This document shows, one piece after another, positions 29,708 to 38,775 of a stretch of DNA of 64,000 nt (position 1 is the first letter of the stretch; every line of letters begins with the position of its first letter). The notes beneath the pieces are model-generated. The model was not told the DNA's origin and ran no database searches. It was given only the letters and a program-made list of their open reading frames with translations. The translations under genes were made by a program, and so were the position numbers. This stretch comes from Psychromonas sp. SP041 (GTDB lineage Bacteria; Pseudomonadota; Gammaproteobacteria; Enterobacterales; Psychromonadaceae): the NCBI RefSeq assembly GCF_000470315.2, contig NZ_CBRF02000015.1, positions 1 through 64,000 of the forward strand, given 5' to 3'.

Positions 29708-31555
29708 ATGAAATTCAGAAAAGATATCAATGGAATTAGAGCGATTGCAGTCATTGCAGTTGTTATTTTCCACTTTAATGCGGATTGGTTACCAGGAGGT
29801 TTTGCTGGTGTTGATGTTTTTTTTGTTATTTCAGGATTTTTGATGACTGGAATAATTTTTAGAGGGATTGAACACAAAAATTTTTCTCTCTTTAAATTTT
29901 ATATTTCACGGGCAAATAGAATAATCCCAGCATTAGCATTTCTTTGTTTTGTTTTACTTATTTTTGGATGGTTTTACCTTACACCAATAGACTACAAAGC
30001 ATTAGGGAAACATATAGTTAGTAGCTTAGGTTTTTTCTCTAATATCGTATATTGGCGAGAATCTGGATATTTTGATGCATCATCACATAGTAAGTGGTTA
30101 ATACACACCTGGTCATTATCAACTGAATGGCAATTCTATATTATTTACCCAGTAGTACTTGTCATCATGCAAAAATTTATATCAATAGAACTTTTAAAGC
30201 GAACTGTTCTGATTGGGACTATATTAGGGCTCATTTTTTGTTCTATTGCTACATATAAATGGCCTGACCCCGCATATTATTTATTACCGACTAGAATATG
30301 GGAAATGACGATTGGAGGTCTGGCGTATCTCTACCCATTTTCACTGAAAGAACGAAATAAGAAATTGTTTGAAGCTATTGGCTTATTTTTAATAATTTTT
30401 TCATACATGTTTTTTTCTGATAAAAATTTTTGGCCTGGCTACCTATCTATTTTCCCTGTTATTGGCACATTTTGTATTATTCAAGCACAACGTAAAGTTA
30501 GCTTTGTAACAGGCAATTTTATATTTCAAAAGCTAGGGACTTGCTCATACTCTATTTATTTATGGCACTGGCCAATCACCGTTGCAATTTACACCTTTTC
30601 ATTAGACGACATATATGTATTTTTAGGTATTGCACTTTCCATTTTATTAGGATCTCTAAGCTATAGATATATTGAAAAATTTAAATTTAAAAATGATTTT
30701 ATTAAAATCAGTTCTTATTTAAGATCTAAACCAATATTAATGGTAGTAGGTATTAGCTTTATAAGTGGATTAATATTCATTTCTAATGGTGCTATTTTTC
30801 GACTATCTAAAAACTTACAAGAAATGAATAGAAGTGCAATATCTGCCATTGATGATTGGGACTATCCTAAATACAATTTAAAAATAGAGGGTACTGATGT
30901 TCGTTTTATTAAAGGCACGACAAAGAAAAACATACTATTTATTGGTGCTAGTCATATCGAACAAACTTATCCTTATTCTTCCTCTTCACAAAGTAAATAT
31001 AATATATATTACGTAACCAAAAACGGATGTTTTTTAACAAAATCATATAAAAACCCACATTGGAGCTGTTCTAATATTCAGAACTATAAAAATATAATCA
31101 ATACAATTAAGTTCGAGAAAATAGTTACCTCAATGTTTGCTTTTGATGGTTACCTATCAAAAAATTCGTCAATTAAAAAAGAACAAATTAAGCAAAGAAT
31201 AATCGAATATAATGAGTTTTTATACTTTGCAAAAAGTAACTCAAATAAAGTTTTCATGATATTAGGTGAACCCAAAGGTTTAGAGTTTGATCCACTACAG
31301 TCGATTAGGCACAATTTAAGAAAGTTCATTACACAAGAAGAGGCTAGAGAAAATTATCAATTACATTATGATGCTTTAGGAAAACTAGATCAAATTAACA
31401 ATATAAATATACTTGATCCCATTGATTACTTATGTGAAAAAGTTTGTAAGGTAATGGATAATAATTTTAATTATTACTACAAAGATTCAACCCATATGAG
31501 ATCTCAATATGCAAAAAAAGCACTTAGTTATTTAGATAATATATTATTAGAATAG
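29708..31555 (+). CDS. O-acetyltransferase (acyltransferase 3) with C-terminal SGNH domain
   Basis: Membrane acyltransferase of the OafA type, about 615 aa, adding acetyl groups to the EPS. The N-terminal acyltransferase-3 domain begins FRKDINGIRAIAVIAVV and contains IFHFNADWLPGGFAGVDVFFV and WSLSTEWQFY. Ten or so helices run to about residue 360. A SGNH hydrolase-like domain follows with FIGASHIEQTYP near 410. The late DSTHMRSQYA supplies the Asp/His pair. The start at 29708 fits the family; an ATG at 29678 in frame has no ribosome-binding site either, so it stays open. It is flanked by minus-strand genes on both sides. Confidence 0.88.
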   Translation: MKFRKDINGIRAIAVIAVVIFHFNADWLPGGFAGVDVFFVISGFLMTGIIFRGIEHKNFSLFKFYISRANRIIPALAFLCFVLLIFGWFYLTPIDYKALGKHIVSSLGFFSNIVYWRESGYFDASSHSKWLIHTWSLSTEWQFYIIYPVVLVIMQKFISIELLKRTVLIGTILGLIFCSIATYKWPDPAYYLLPTRIWEMTIGGLAYLYPFSLKERNKKLFEAIGLFLIIFSYMFFSDKNFWPGYLSIFPVIGTFCIIQAQRKVSFVTGNFIFQKLGTCSYSIYLWHWPITVAIYTFSLDDIYVFLGIALSILLGSLSYRYIEKFKFKNDFIKISSYLRSKPILMVVGISFISGLIFISNGAIFRLSKNLQEMNRSAISAIDDWDYPKYNLKIEGTDVRFIKGTTKKNILFIGASHIEQTYPYSSSSQSKYNIYYVTKNGCFLTKSYKNPHWSCSNIQNYKNIINTIKFEKIVTSMFAFDGYLSKNSSIKKEQIKQRIIEYNEFLYFAKSNSNKVFMILGEPKGLEFDPLQSIRHNLRKFITQEEARENYQLHYDALGKLDQINNINILDPIDYLCEKVCKVMDNNFNYYYKDSTHMRSQYAKKALSYLDNILLE

Positions 31556-31610
31556 CTTTAAAAAATATTCTAATAACTCAGGAAGCCTTTAGGTTAAATT
31601 AATATTATTA

Positions 31611-32846
31611 TCAATATTTAGAAGGTGTAAATATTTCAGTCCATTGCTTTTCAACTTCAGTTACAGAATAATTCTTGGTGCTTGTATAAGCATTTTGTGC
31701 AAATTGGTTAAATTCAACATCAACAGTAAAGAGGCTAATAAATGCCCTAGAAAAACCATCTGAACTAAGATCATCTATTAAATATCCATTGACGTTATTT
31801 ACCAGCAAATCCGCTAAATCTCCAACGTTAGAGGTGATTGCAGGTAGCCCGCACATCATTGCTTGAATTAAGGCTTGAGATAGCCCCTCTGAATCTGAGG
31901 TAAGTACAAAACACTTAGACCTTTGTAACCATAGATGAACATTATCTTGCCAACCAACAAAATCAACATTTTGTTCAAGCCCTAATTTTTTTGCTAGCTC
32001 TTGTAACTTATCCTTATCTGGACCATCACCAACAATGACAGCTTTTAAACTAGATAGGCTCTTTTTAGCTAGCTGTATTGCCTCTAAAAATCGGTCTACT
32101 CTTTTCACTTCCGATAATCTGCCAATAAGGATTAAATCATATTTTTTTTCCACACTATCTAATGGCATAAAAAGATGATCATCAAAACCCCCAGGTACGA
32201 TTTCAAATTGAGTGCTTACTCCTTTTTCTTTAAAGTATTTAATCGCACTTGTTCCCATTGAAACAACCAAGTCCATTTCATTCACTGACTTAAGTAGCAT
32301 TTTTTCAATGAAATAATCGGTTTGCCCAATACGATTAAAGATTCGGTTTTCTGTTTCAATACCACCACCACGAACTTCCCTTGGACCGCCACCACAAATA
32401 TAAACAGACTTTGCACCAATTAACTTAGCTAAAAAAACCACAAACAAACCATTAACCAAAATATGAAAACCGACTAATACATCTGGTCTTGTGGTTATTG
32501 CTACCCATGTAAAATAAACTAATCGAGCTCCAACCTGACCTAGCGCTTTTGATAACCATTGAGGAGCATAAGCACCTGATACCTTATTTAGTTCAGGAAC
32601 AGGAACAGAAGCGACCATAGTTAAGCTAGAACAATTAGCAGCATTAGCCATTGGACGTAAATGCGTTATTAACCAATGATCAGAATAAAAAGTTCCTGTT
32701 GCTAATATTTTCACAGGTTGTATTGATTTTTTTTTGCTAGGTATAAGCTTAAAGATTTTAACTAAGCAATAATGAAAGATTAAAATCAATCTTAATAAGT
32801 ATCGATAACAATGTTGAAAAAAATTAGCAGAACGTTTTGAGCTCAT
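31611..32846 (-). CDS. GT4 family glycosyltransferase
   Basis: A 411-residue glycosyltransferase with a membrane-associated N-terminus (about 15-35, YLLRLILIFHYCLVKIF). The C-terminal nucleotide-sugar domain has DLILIGRLSEVKRVDRFLEA near 240, LKAVIVGDGPDKDKL, and the E-x7-E motif SEGLSQALIQAMMCGLP near 325. It is the last gene of a tight minus-strand run (37432 to 31611) and starts one base after the preceding stop codon, so it is translated with the WecG-sulfotransferase-Wzx set. Confidence 0.87.
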   Translation of the reverse strand: MSSKRSANFFQHCYRYLLRLILIFHYCLVKIFKLIPSKKKSIQPVKILATGTFYSDHWLITHLRPMANAANCSSLTMVASVPVPELNKVSGAYAPQWLSKALGQVGARLVYFTWVAITTRPDVLVGFHILVNGLFVVFLAKLIGAKSVYICGGGPREVRGGGIETENRIFNRIGQTDYFIEKMLLKSVNEMDLVVSMGTSAIKYFKEKGVSTQFEIVPGGFDDHLFMPLDSVEKKYDLILIGRLSEVKRVDRFLEAIQLAKKSLSSLKAVIVGDGPDKDKLQELAKKLGLEQNVDFVGWQDNVHLWLQRSKCFVLTSDSEGLSQALIQAMMCGLPAITSNVGDLADLLVNNVNGYLIDDLSSDGFSRAFISLFTVDVEFNQFAQNAYTSTKNYSVTEVEKQWTEIFTPSKY

Positions 32847-32847
32847 T

Positions 32848-34062
32848 TTAAATATCCATATTCGGGAAAATTAATGTTTCCCACTTAATTGAAATGCTTT
32901 GTCTACCAGAAGCATCTTTATCATTAATGACCCAATCAGTATATTTAACGCCATTTACAAATAATGATAATTGTTTAGGAGCATCTACATACCAAGTTAG
33001 ACCATTTAAATCTTCGCCGCTATAAGCAGTTGTTAGGTGAATTTGGATATCACCAGAAACCTTTTTAACGGTAAACTCCAACTCATCAACGGTACGGTTA
33101 TAACCTAATAAACGACGGGTTGTTGTTGTTAATATTTCCTTTCTTCTTTGAAAGTCAGCTAATAATTCAAATGATCTTCTCGTTTCATTGGAAAAGGGCA
33201 GCTCAACACTGAAGACCTTACCTAAGTGACTATAAAAAACACTACAACCCTCATTCTTGACCAAAGTAGATAACACTGATTCAGTTAACACATGGTGTAT
33301 CCCACGAGCACTATCAAACATCGAGACACCACCCCACGAAGGGTTACAACGTAAAAACTCCAAGACAGGAGTGCCATCAATTAATGTAGTTTTTCTTAAA
33401 ACTTTATTATTTTTATGCATTGCATATTTGCTACTGCCCAGACGAGCTAACCATCCTTTGATAAACTCCAATAAAATTGTTTTAATAGAGGCTTTGGCAT
33501 GTTTAGCATTAAATAAACTTTTATAACTACGCTTTACATTTTGTGCAACACAACTTGTTACACGGCCTTTCCATATAAAAGGCAAAGCTCCTGTTTGAAC
33601 AGTCAAATCCGTATGGTAAGCAGAAGCACCTTTAATTGCTCCTTGCCCTTCCATAATATCACTATCTAAGTTAGTAGGTGCTTGGGCATGATCAACCCAT
33701 ACTTCAATTTTACGTTCACCTTGCCTAATTTCAGACCAGTACAACTCTATTTTTTCACGCGAATCAACAAAATCTCCAAATGAATGTAAGCAATCAATAT
33801 GTCCGGACTGAATAAGCTTTTGTATTTTTTTTCGCCCATCATCATCTGTATTAGAGTATGAAAAATTATGTTCGGGCATATCAAAGTAGATAGTGTTACC
33901 GACCTCAAGCCCAACACCTTTACCTAAAAGCGTTTCTTCAGTTGTATTTAAATAACGAGCAGTTTCAACATAAATCTTTTTATTCGGCGTTTCATCTAAA
34001 TCACTGCAAATGGCTAACATTGCTTGATAAGGATAAGGGAATTTACGGAGAGAAACACTCAT
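32848..34062 (-). CDS. uncharacterised EPS-locus protein, possibly deacetylase-barrel fold
   Basis: I do not recognise a named family for this 404-residue protein. Features that resemble a NodB-like metal-dependent barrel are CSDLDETP near 18-25 (in the place of the Asp-Asp motif), HSFGDF near 93, WVDHAQAP near 120 and YSHLGK near 285. The last 110 residues look like a beta-rich accessory domain. No signal peptide or membrane segment is evident. It overlaps the Wzx stop by one base (TAATG) and precedes a glycosyltransferase, so it works on the EPS or its lipid-linked precursor. The fold assignment is inference from scattered motifs only. Confidence 0.5.
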   Translation of the reverse strand: MSVSLRKFPYPYQAMLAICSDLDETPNKKIYVETARYLNTTEETLLGKGVGLEVGNTIYFDMPEHNFSYSNTDDDGRKKIQKLIQSGHIDCLHSFGDFVDSREKIELYWSEIRQGERKIEVWVDHAQAPTNLDSDIMEGQGAIKGASAYHTDLTVQTGALPFIWKGRVTSCVAQNVKRSYKSLFNAKHAKASIKTILLEFIKGWLARLGSSKYAMHKNNKVLRKTTLIDGTPVLEFLRCNPSWGGVSMFDSARGIHHVLTESVLSTLVKNEGCSVFYSHLGKVFSVELPFSNETRRSFELLADFQRRKEILTTTTRRLLGYNRTVDELEFTVKKVSGDIQIHLTTAYSGEDLNGLTWYVDAPKQLSLFVNGVKYTDWVINDKDASGRQSISIKWETLIFPNMDI

Positions 34063-35636
34063 TAAGAATCGACCTTATTATGTAGTTTGATAAGTTTACA
34101 GGCCTGCATACATTTCTTTTTCATTTTTAAAGGCAACAAATAAATAAAGTAAATAATTGCGGTAATAAATCCTGCACTGACAGCAGATAGAAGTGCAGAG
34201 AAGTGTTCAGACTGATCAAAAAGAAATCGAGAATAAAACATTAATAAAAAGAATGGCAATGAATAAAGAATAGGTATTAAAATACTTTTTCTGCAATAAG
34301 AAAAGTAAGATAACTTTAGTTGAATACAAGTATAAACGGGAAGTAGAATCCCATAAACAAGTGTCATTGGAATAACAAATAATAAACCAGCGGTGCTTAA
34401 TGCTAATCTATCTATTCCAGTAAAAGAAAGGCCGATTAAAAAGATCAACATTAAGCTTATCAATGCAATAACTGATATTTTCCCATGCTTATTCATTCCC
34501 ATCAAAATGCGTATAGAACTATCTTGCCCCATGGATAAAATTAAACCAGCAGACAGAATCATCATTAATTCTTTGGTTGCATAATCTCCTCCCATCCATA
34601 GTGCAAGTATTTGATCGCCATAAATAAAAAGTCCACCTAAAGCAGGTATACAAAATGTAAAACTTAACTTGGTCGTATTAATAAATAATGCCTGTAAATC
34701 ACTTGATTCATTGGCTCCTTGCATTGCTCCAGCTGTTGGCGTTAGCATTAAAGTAAACTTCGCCATAAATGTTTTTATGTGCTTGGTTAATGCCATTGGT
34801 CTTGCAAAAACAGCTAAAGCAGCAGGTCCAATTGAACTAACCAATAAAAGGCTAATTGTCTGCAGTAATATAATAGGGGGGACATTTGATAACATACTTT
34901 TTATGCCAAATTTTAACATTCTTTTACATGTCGAAAGGTTGGCTAAATTGATATTAAAAGTAAATTCTTTGCATATTTTTTTGACATAATAAAAACGTAA
35001 TGACTCAAAAAATAAAGTTGAAATAAAATAACCTATTGCCATCCCTTCAATACTTAAATTAGTAAAGTAAAGAGCCACCATCATTAAGGCTAAAGATAAT
35101 ATACTAGCTCCAGCATGTAACACATTATGAATATCCCAACGATGGTAACCTGTTAACAACCCTCTAGCTGATCCTGCAAGCATTTGTATAGATAGGCTTA
35201 AACCAAGAAATAATATAACGCGCTGAGCAGTTTGGGTATTTTCTAGCAATGACTCAGAAAAATAATAAGGTAGGCAAAAATAAAAAATAATGGTTGTTGA
35301 GACAACTAAAAAAGCAATTATAATTTGAACAAAAATAACAGAATTAGCAACTTTATTTAATTCCATTATTTCATTAGCGGCTCGGTGCATGGCTATATAT
35401 CGATTAAAACAAGCGCCCATTCCTAGGCCAACAAGAGTTAAATAACTAACAAAAGACCACCCAAAGTCCCAAATGCCAAGTAGATCTTGCCCTACTTTTT
35501 GATCGACTAGACGCGGCATAACAAAGCCAGAAAATATTAATATCAGTTGACTCGCCCAACTCACCATTAAATTCCAAGCAAAGCGACTCTGTCCAGTCAA
35601 GTCTTCGCTTTTTGGTTCTTTGTTAACATGACTCAT
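34062..35636 (-). CDS. oligosaccharide flippase, Wzx/MATE-like
   Basis: A 524-residue membrane protein with about 14 helices, of the polysaccharide biosynthesis exporter superfamily. It would flip the undecaprenyl-linked repeat unit to the periplasmic face. Typical family features are the N-terminal FAWNLMVSWASQLILIFSGFV and the paired-helix pattern throughout, with short charged loops. It begins 5 bases after the sulfotransferase stop and overlaps the next gene by one base. Presence of Wzx together with a Wzy-like protein suggests a Wzx/Wzy-dependent route. Confidence 0.85.
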   Translation of the reverse strand: MSHVNKEPKSEDLTGQSRFAWNLMVSWASQLILIFSGFVMPRLVDQKVGQDLLGIWDFGWSFVSYLTLVGLGMGACFNRYIAMHRAANEIMELNKVANSVIFVQIIIAFLVVSTTIIFYFCLPYYFSESLLENTQTAQRVILFLGLSLSIQMLAGSARGLLTGYHRWDIHNVLHAGASILSLALMMVALYFTNLSIEGMAIGYFISTLFFESLRFYYVKKICKEFTFNINLANLSTCKRMLKFGIKSMLSNVPPIILLQTISLLLVSSIGPAALAVFARPMALTKHIKTFMAKFTLMLTPTAGAMQGANESSDLQALFINTTKLSFTFCIPALGGLFIYGDQILALWMGGDYATKELMMILSAGLILSMGQDSSIRILMGMNKHGKISVIALISLMLIFLIGLSFTGIDRLALSTAGLLFVIPMTLVYGILLPVYTCIQLKLSYFSYCRKSILIPILYSLPFFLLMFYSRFLFDQSEHFSALLSAVSAGFITAIIYFIYLLPLKMKKKCMQACKLIKLHNKVDS

Positions 35637-35641
35637 TTCAT

Positions 35642-36625
35642 TTATTCCAAATAACCCATTTTTTTATGATAAGGACCAGCTATTTCGTAAAACTTAGCTA
35701 ACTCGGTATCACTTAATTGTGTTTTCCAACGATCATCAAGCTTAATCACTTCAGAGTCATCCAAACGCATTCCGTTACCAACAACATGATGTTCTACGGT
35801 TTTAAAATCTAAACGTTTTTTAATAGGATCTACGCCAATAAACTCAAAAATATTATCTAATGTTTGCTCAGTGTTGTTACAAATATCTTCGTAATGAACT
35901 TGTATCCACTTTTCTTTGGGCATGGTTGCTAATACCGCTTCTGTTTCCTGATTACAGCGAACCCATTCATGAGCACCTACTTCAATGCCTCGACCATGTT
36001 CTTGGGTTTTACCTGCTCCGCCACCACGCAATTTAGGGTTTTTAGCATCAGCGAATTCAGATGGATTTTTATAAGCTAATGAAACCCCTCTACCATCTCT
36101 TACTACCCAAATAACTTTGACGTCTAAGTTAGGGTTTTTTAATAGATATTTTAAGCGAATACCAATCTTAGACGAGTCAACAACCGTATCAACTTTGGCT
36201 TGTTCAGCAATAGAGCGAGCATAATCAGCATTACGCTTTTGTAAGTAAGGTAGTTGTTCGCGCCAAACAGGAGATAAATTTAATAATATATCGCGAATGA
36301 GTTCTACAAGAGGGCTACGCACTAAAGGCTTTAATAAGCGTAATACATAAGGAGAAGCTCCGACTCTAATATCAGTGCCAGCGTCTGATATGCAGAAATC
36401 ATGGCCTTTAGCACTCATTTTATCGGTCACACCTTGCCAAAACCCACATTCTCCGACTAATGTTTTACAAGAGCAAAGGTAACTATCTCTATGCCCCAAG
36501 TTGGCAGCTTTCAACTCACCCACACTACAAAGGTCAGGGTGAGCACCTAACAACATGGCAGTCATGGTCGAACCTGAATGGCTGGCCGCAGCAAGATATA
36601 CTAACTTTTGTTTTTTAAGCGTCAT
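35642..36625 (-). CDS. sulfotransferase family protein
   Basis: A 327-residue PAPS-dependent sulfotransferase. The 5'-phosphosulfate loop is AASHSGSTMTAMLLG (key residues 15-21), and the 3'-phosphate-binding part is IWVVRDGRGVSLAYKNP near 178. VDSSKIGIRLKYLL lies before it. The C-terminal WIQVHYEDICNNTEQTLDNIFEFIG is typical of the Sulfotransfer_3 group. It probably sulfates the EPS or its precursor, fitting a marine acidic polymer. It lies between the WecG-type gene (12 bases) and Wzx (5 bases) in one operon. Confidence 0.88.
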   Translation of the reverse strand: MTLKKQKLVYLAAASHSGSTMTAMLLGAHPDLCSVGELKAANLGHRDSYLCSCKTLVGECGFWQGVTDKMSAKGHDFCISDAGTDIRVGASPYVLRLLKPLVRSPLVELIRDILLNLSPVWREQLPYLQKRNADYARSIAEQAKVDTVVDSSKIGIRLKYLLKNPNLDVKVIWVVRDGRGVSLAYKNPSEFADAKNPKLRGGGAGKTQEHGRGIEVGAHEWVRCNQETEAVLATMPKEKWIQVHYEDICNNTEQTLDNIFEFIGVDPIKKRLDFKTVEHHVVGNGMRLDDSEVIKLDDRWKTQLSDTELAKFYEIAGPYHKKMGYLE

Positions 36626-36637
36626 ATTACTTCTTTA

Positions 36638-37432
36638 TTATTTAATGGGCTTGAAGATTTCTTTCACCAACATGCCAATGAATAAGGTATTAGTGATTAA
36701 GTAACGTTTCCATAACCTACCTGGCTCTTGTAAAACTCTATATAACCACTCCATTCCCATTTTTTGCCATAGAAGCGGAGCACGCTTTACCTTACCAGCA
36801 AATACATCAAAAGAACCGCCAACGCCGTGGACGACAGGGACACGCATGATTTCTCCCCATTTAGCCATAAATTGTTCTTTTTTAGGGGAAGTAATGGCAA
36901 CAAACAATACATCAGCATGACTTGCTGCAATACTTTCTGCAACGTCGACCTGTTGCTCTTCAGAGAAGTAACCATTCTGACGTCCGGCAATGATCACACC
37001 TGGGTAATGTTTATTAATTTGACGCTCTATTTCTTCTGATATTTCTTCCGTTGCTCCAAGGCAAAATACCCGATAACCTAATTTATCACCGCGCTCTAAA
37101 ATACCATGCATAAGGTCGATACCAGTAACACGCTCAGGTAAGTTTTTATTAAGAATTTTACTAGCTAAAACTACAGAGCTGCCATCCGCCAAAATCAAAT
37201 TAGATGACGCCACATCTTCGCCTAATGCGGGGTTTCTTTTCATATTGACTACTTTGGCCGCATTTAACATACCAACATGTAAAGACTGCTTAGAAGTGAT
37301 GCATTCATTAACGACATCTAATGCTGCTGACATACCCATCGGGTGAATATCAATTCCGAACATTTTAATGGTATCTTGCTTAACTTTATATCGTTTGAAA
37401 GGTTGATTTGAAGAGTAATCTTGATCGGTCAC
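36638..37432 (-). CDS. WecG/TagA/CpsF family glycosyltransferase (GT26)
   Basis: A 264-residue GT26 enzyme that adds the second sugar to a polyprenyl-linked first sugar in many EPS pathways. Motifs are MLNAAKVVNMKRNPAL near 54, LILADGSSVV near 80-88 with the catalytic Asp, RVTGIDLMHGIL, the Rossmann VFCLGATEEISEEI, and SPKKEQFMAKW. A membrane-binding basic C-terminus (VLQEPGRLWKRYLITN) is present. The start is GTG with AGGAGAGG 5 bases upstream. It is the first gene of the minus-strand polymer operon. Confidence 0.9.
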   Translation of the reverse strand: MTDQDYSSNQPFKRYKVKQDTIKMFGIDIHPMGMSAALDVVNECITSKQSLHVGMLNAAKVVNMKRNPALGEDVASSNLILADGSSVVLASKILNKNLPERVTGIDLMHGILERGDKLGYRVFCLGATEEISEEIERQINKHYPGVIIAGRQNGYFSEEQQVDVAESIAASHADVLFVAITSPKKEQFMAKWGEIMRVPVVHGVGGSFDVFAGKVKRAPLLWQKMGMEWLYRVLQEPGRLWKRYLITNTLFIGMLVKEIFKPIK

Positions 37433-37588
37433 TTAGCCTCTCCTTAGCATTGTGGTGATTATAGGCGCGTAACATAACAATAGTTTTTTAGGTTGTAAAT
37501 GTTAGTATATTTTTATACCATTTTTTCCACATAAAAATATAAAAAACCAGCCTTAATAGGTATAAAAACGCTTTAACAGGAAGTACAA

Positions 37589-38608
37589 ATGCAAAAAGTA
37601 AATTATTTAATTAGCTTAGATTATGAGCTTTTTTTTGGAAAAAATCCTGGCTCAGTAGAAAACTGCATGCTACATCCTACTAACCAACTCATTGACGTTT
37701 TAAATAAATATAACAGTAAAGTTTGTTTATTTGTCGACGCTGGTTTTCTCGTTAAATTAAAAGATTATTCATCTGACTTTCCTGAGTTGGCTGAACAACA
37801 CCAAAAAATCCAAAAACAACTACTGACATTATCAAAAGCAGGGCATGATATACAATTACATATCCACCCGCATTGGTTTGATAGTACTTACGATGAAAAC
37901 GGTTGGCAGATTAATACTGAACGTTATCGATTACATGACTTCTCAGTCTCTGAAATTAATGAAATAGTACGTTCATACAAGGCTGAATTGCAACACTGCA
38001 CAGAACAACCTATTTTTGCCTATCGTGCAGGAGGATGGTGTTTACAGCCCTTTAACAAGATAAAAGAGGCATTATTAAATAATGGTATTTGGTTAGACAG
38101 CACCGTGTTTAATCAAGGTCATTCAACTGACCCTACTCGCCATTTTAACTTTAAAAATATGCCTCAATTACCTCACTGGCGATTTTCAACTGATCCTCTA
38201 GAATCCAATTCATCAGGTGAGTTTATTGAGCTGCCTATTAGTGCTTTTAAAACCTCGCCATTATTTTTCTGGAAACTTGCCTTTCATAAAAAGTTTTCAA
38301 GCCAACAATTTAAACCATTTGGTGACGGACAAGCAATGGTTGCCAACAATCAATATTATTTTGAGCGTCTAACGCAGAGTACTTACGGTCCAGTCATGAT
38401 TGATGGTGCAAAAGCTGGGCAATTACAAAGCGCATTAGATAAACACATAAAAGAACAACAAGCAGATGCTGTTTTTAACATCATGGGGCACCCTAAAAGC
38501 CTCGTACCTTACTCTTTAACTAAGCTCGATCTTTTCTTAAAAAAGAACACTCAATTACACTGTAAAACATTCCAAGATTTAACATACTTACAAGATAAGA
38601 GGTATTGA
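37589..38608 (+). CDS. polysaccharide-deacetylase-like protein
   Basis: A 339-residue protein with a NodB-like barrel: SLDYELFF at the start (Asp11 in place of the catalytic Asp pair), KVCLFVDAGFL, then HDIQLHIHPHW near 87-97 as the His-x-His metal site, FAYRAGGWCLQP near 140, and NIMGHPKS near the end. This matches a subgroup common in exosortase/EPS loci. No signal peptide is seen, so action on cytoplasmic precursors is possible. It is divergent from the WecG-led operon and convergent with prsT, separated from it by two long hairpins. Confidence 0.75.
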   Translation: MQKVNYLISLDYELFFGKNPGSVENCMLHPTNQLIDVLNKYNSKVCLFVDAGFLVKLKDYSSDFPELAEQHQKIQKQLLTLSKAGHDIQLHIHPHWFDSTYDENGWQINTERYRLHDFSVSEINEIVRSYKAELQHCTEQPIFAYRAGGWCLQPFNKIKEALLNNGIWLDSTVFNQGHSTDPTRHFNFKNMPQLPHWRFSTDPLESNSSGEFIELPISAFKTSPLFFWKLAFHKKFSSQQFKPFGDGQAMVANNQYYFERLTQSTYGPVMIDGAKAGQLQSALDKHIKEQQADAVFNIMGHPKSLVPYSLTKLDLFLKKNTQLHCKTFQDLTYLQDKRY

Positions 38609-38612
38609 GTCG

Positions 38613-38658
38613 CTTGATACAGCTGATATTTAACCTATTAATTATCAGCTGTATCAAG
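38613..38658. terminator. 16-bp perfect inverted repeat after the deacetylase-like gene
   Basis: CTTGATACAGCTGATA (38613-38628) and its exact reverse complement (38643-38658) enclose a 14-base loop. The tail is AT-rich but not a pure T run. Lies between convergent genes and probably acts as a terminator. Confidence 0.55.
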
Positions 38659-38666
38659 TTAAATAA

Positions 38667-38708
38667 AAACCTTAATTCAAAGGAGTTTAGCCATCTGAAT
38701 TAAGGTTT
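38667..38708. terminator. 13-bp perfect inverted repeat before prsT end
   Basis: AAACCTTAATTCA (38667-38679) pairs exactly with TGAATTAAGGTTT (38696-38708); read on the minus strand, the stem is followed by TTATTTAAC. It probably terminates the prsT transcript. Confidence 0.55.
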
Positions 38709-38775
38709 CGAATAAAGATCTAATTTGATTTGTTAAAAAAGGATAGTTGTATATCCCCTTTCCATTATCTAATGT

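Noticed and set aside
37500-37588. Possible further copy of the inverted-repeat element (AACCAGCCTTAATAGGTATA)
   Set aside because: Only short, separated matches; no terminal repeat pair. Probably chance similarity in AT-rich DNA.
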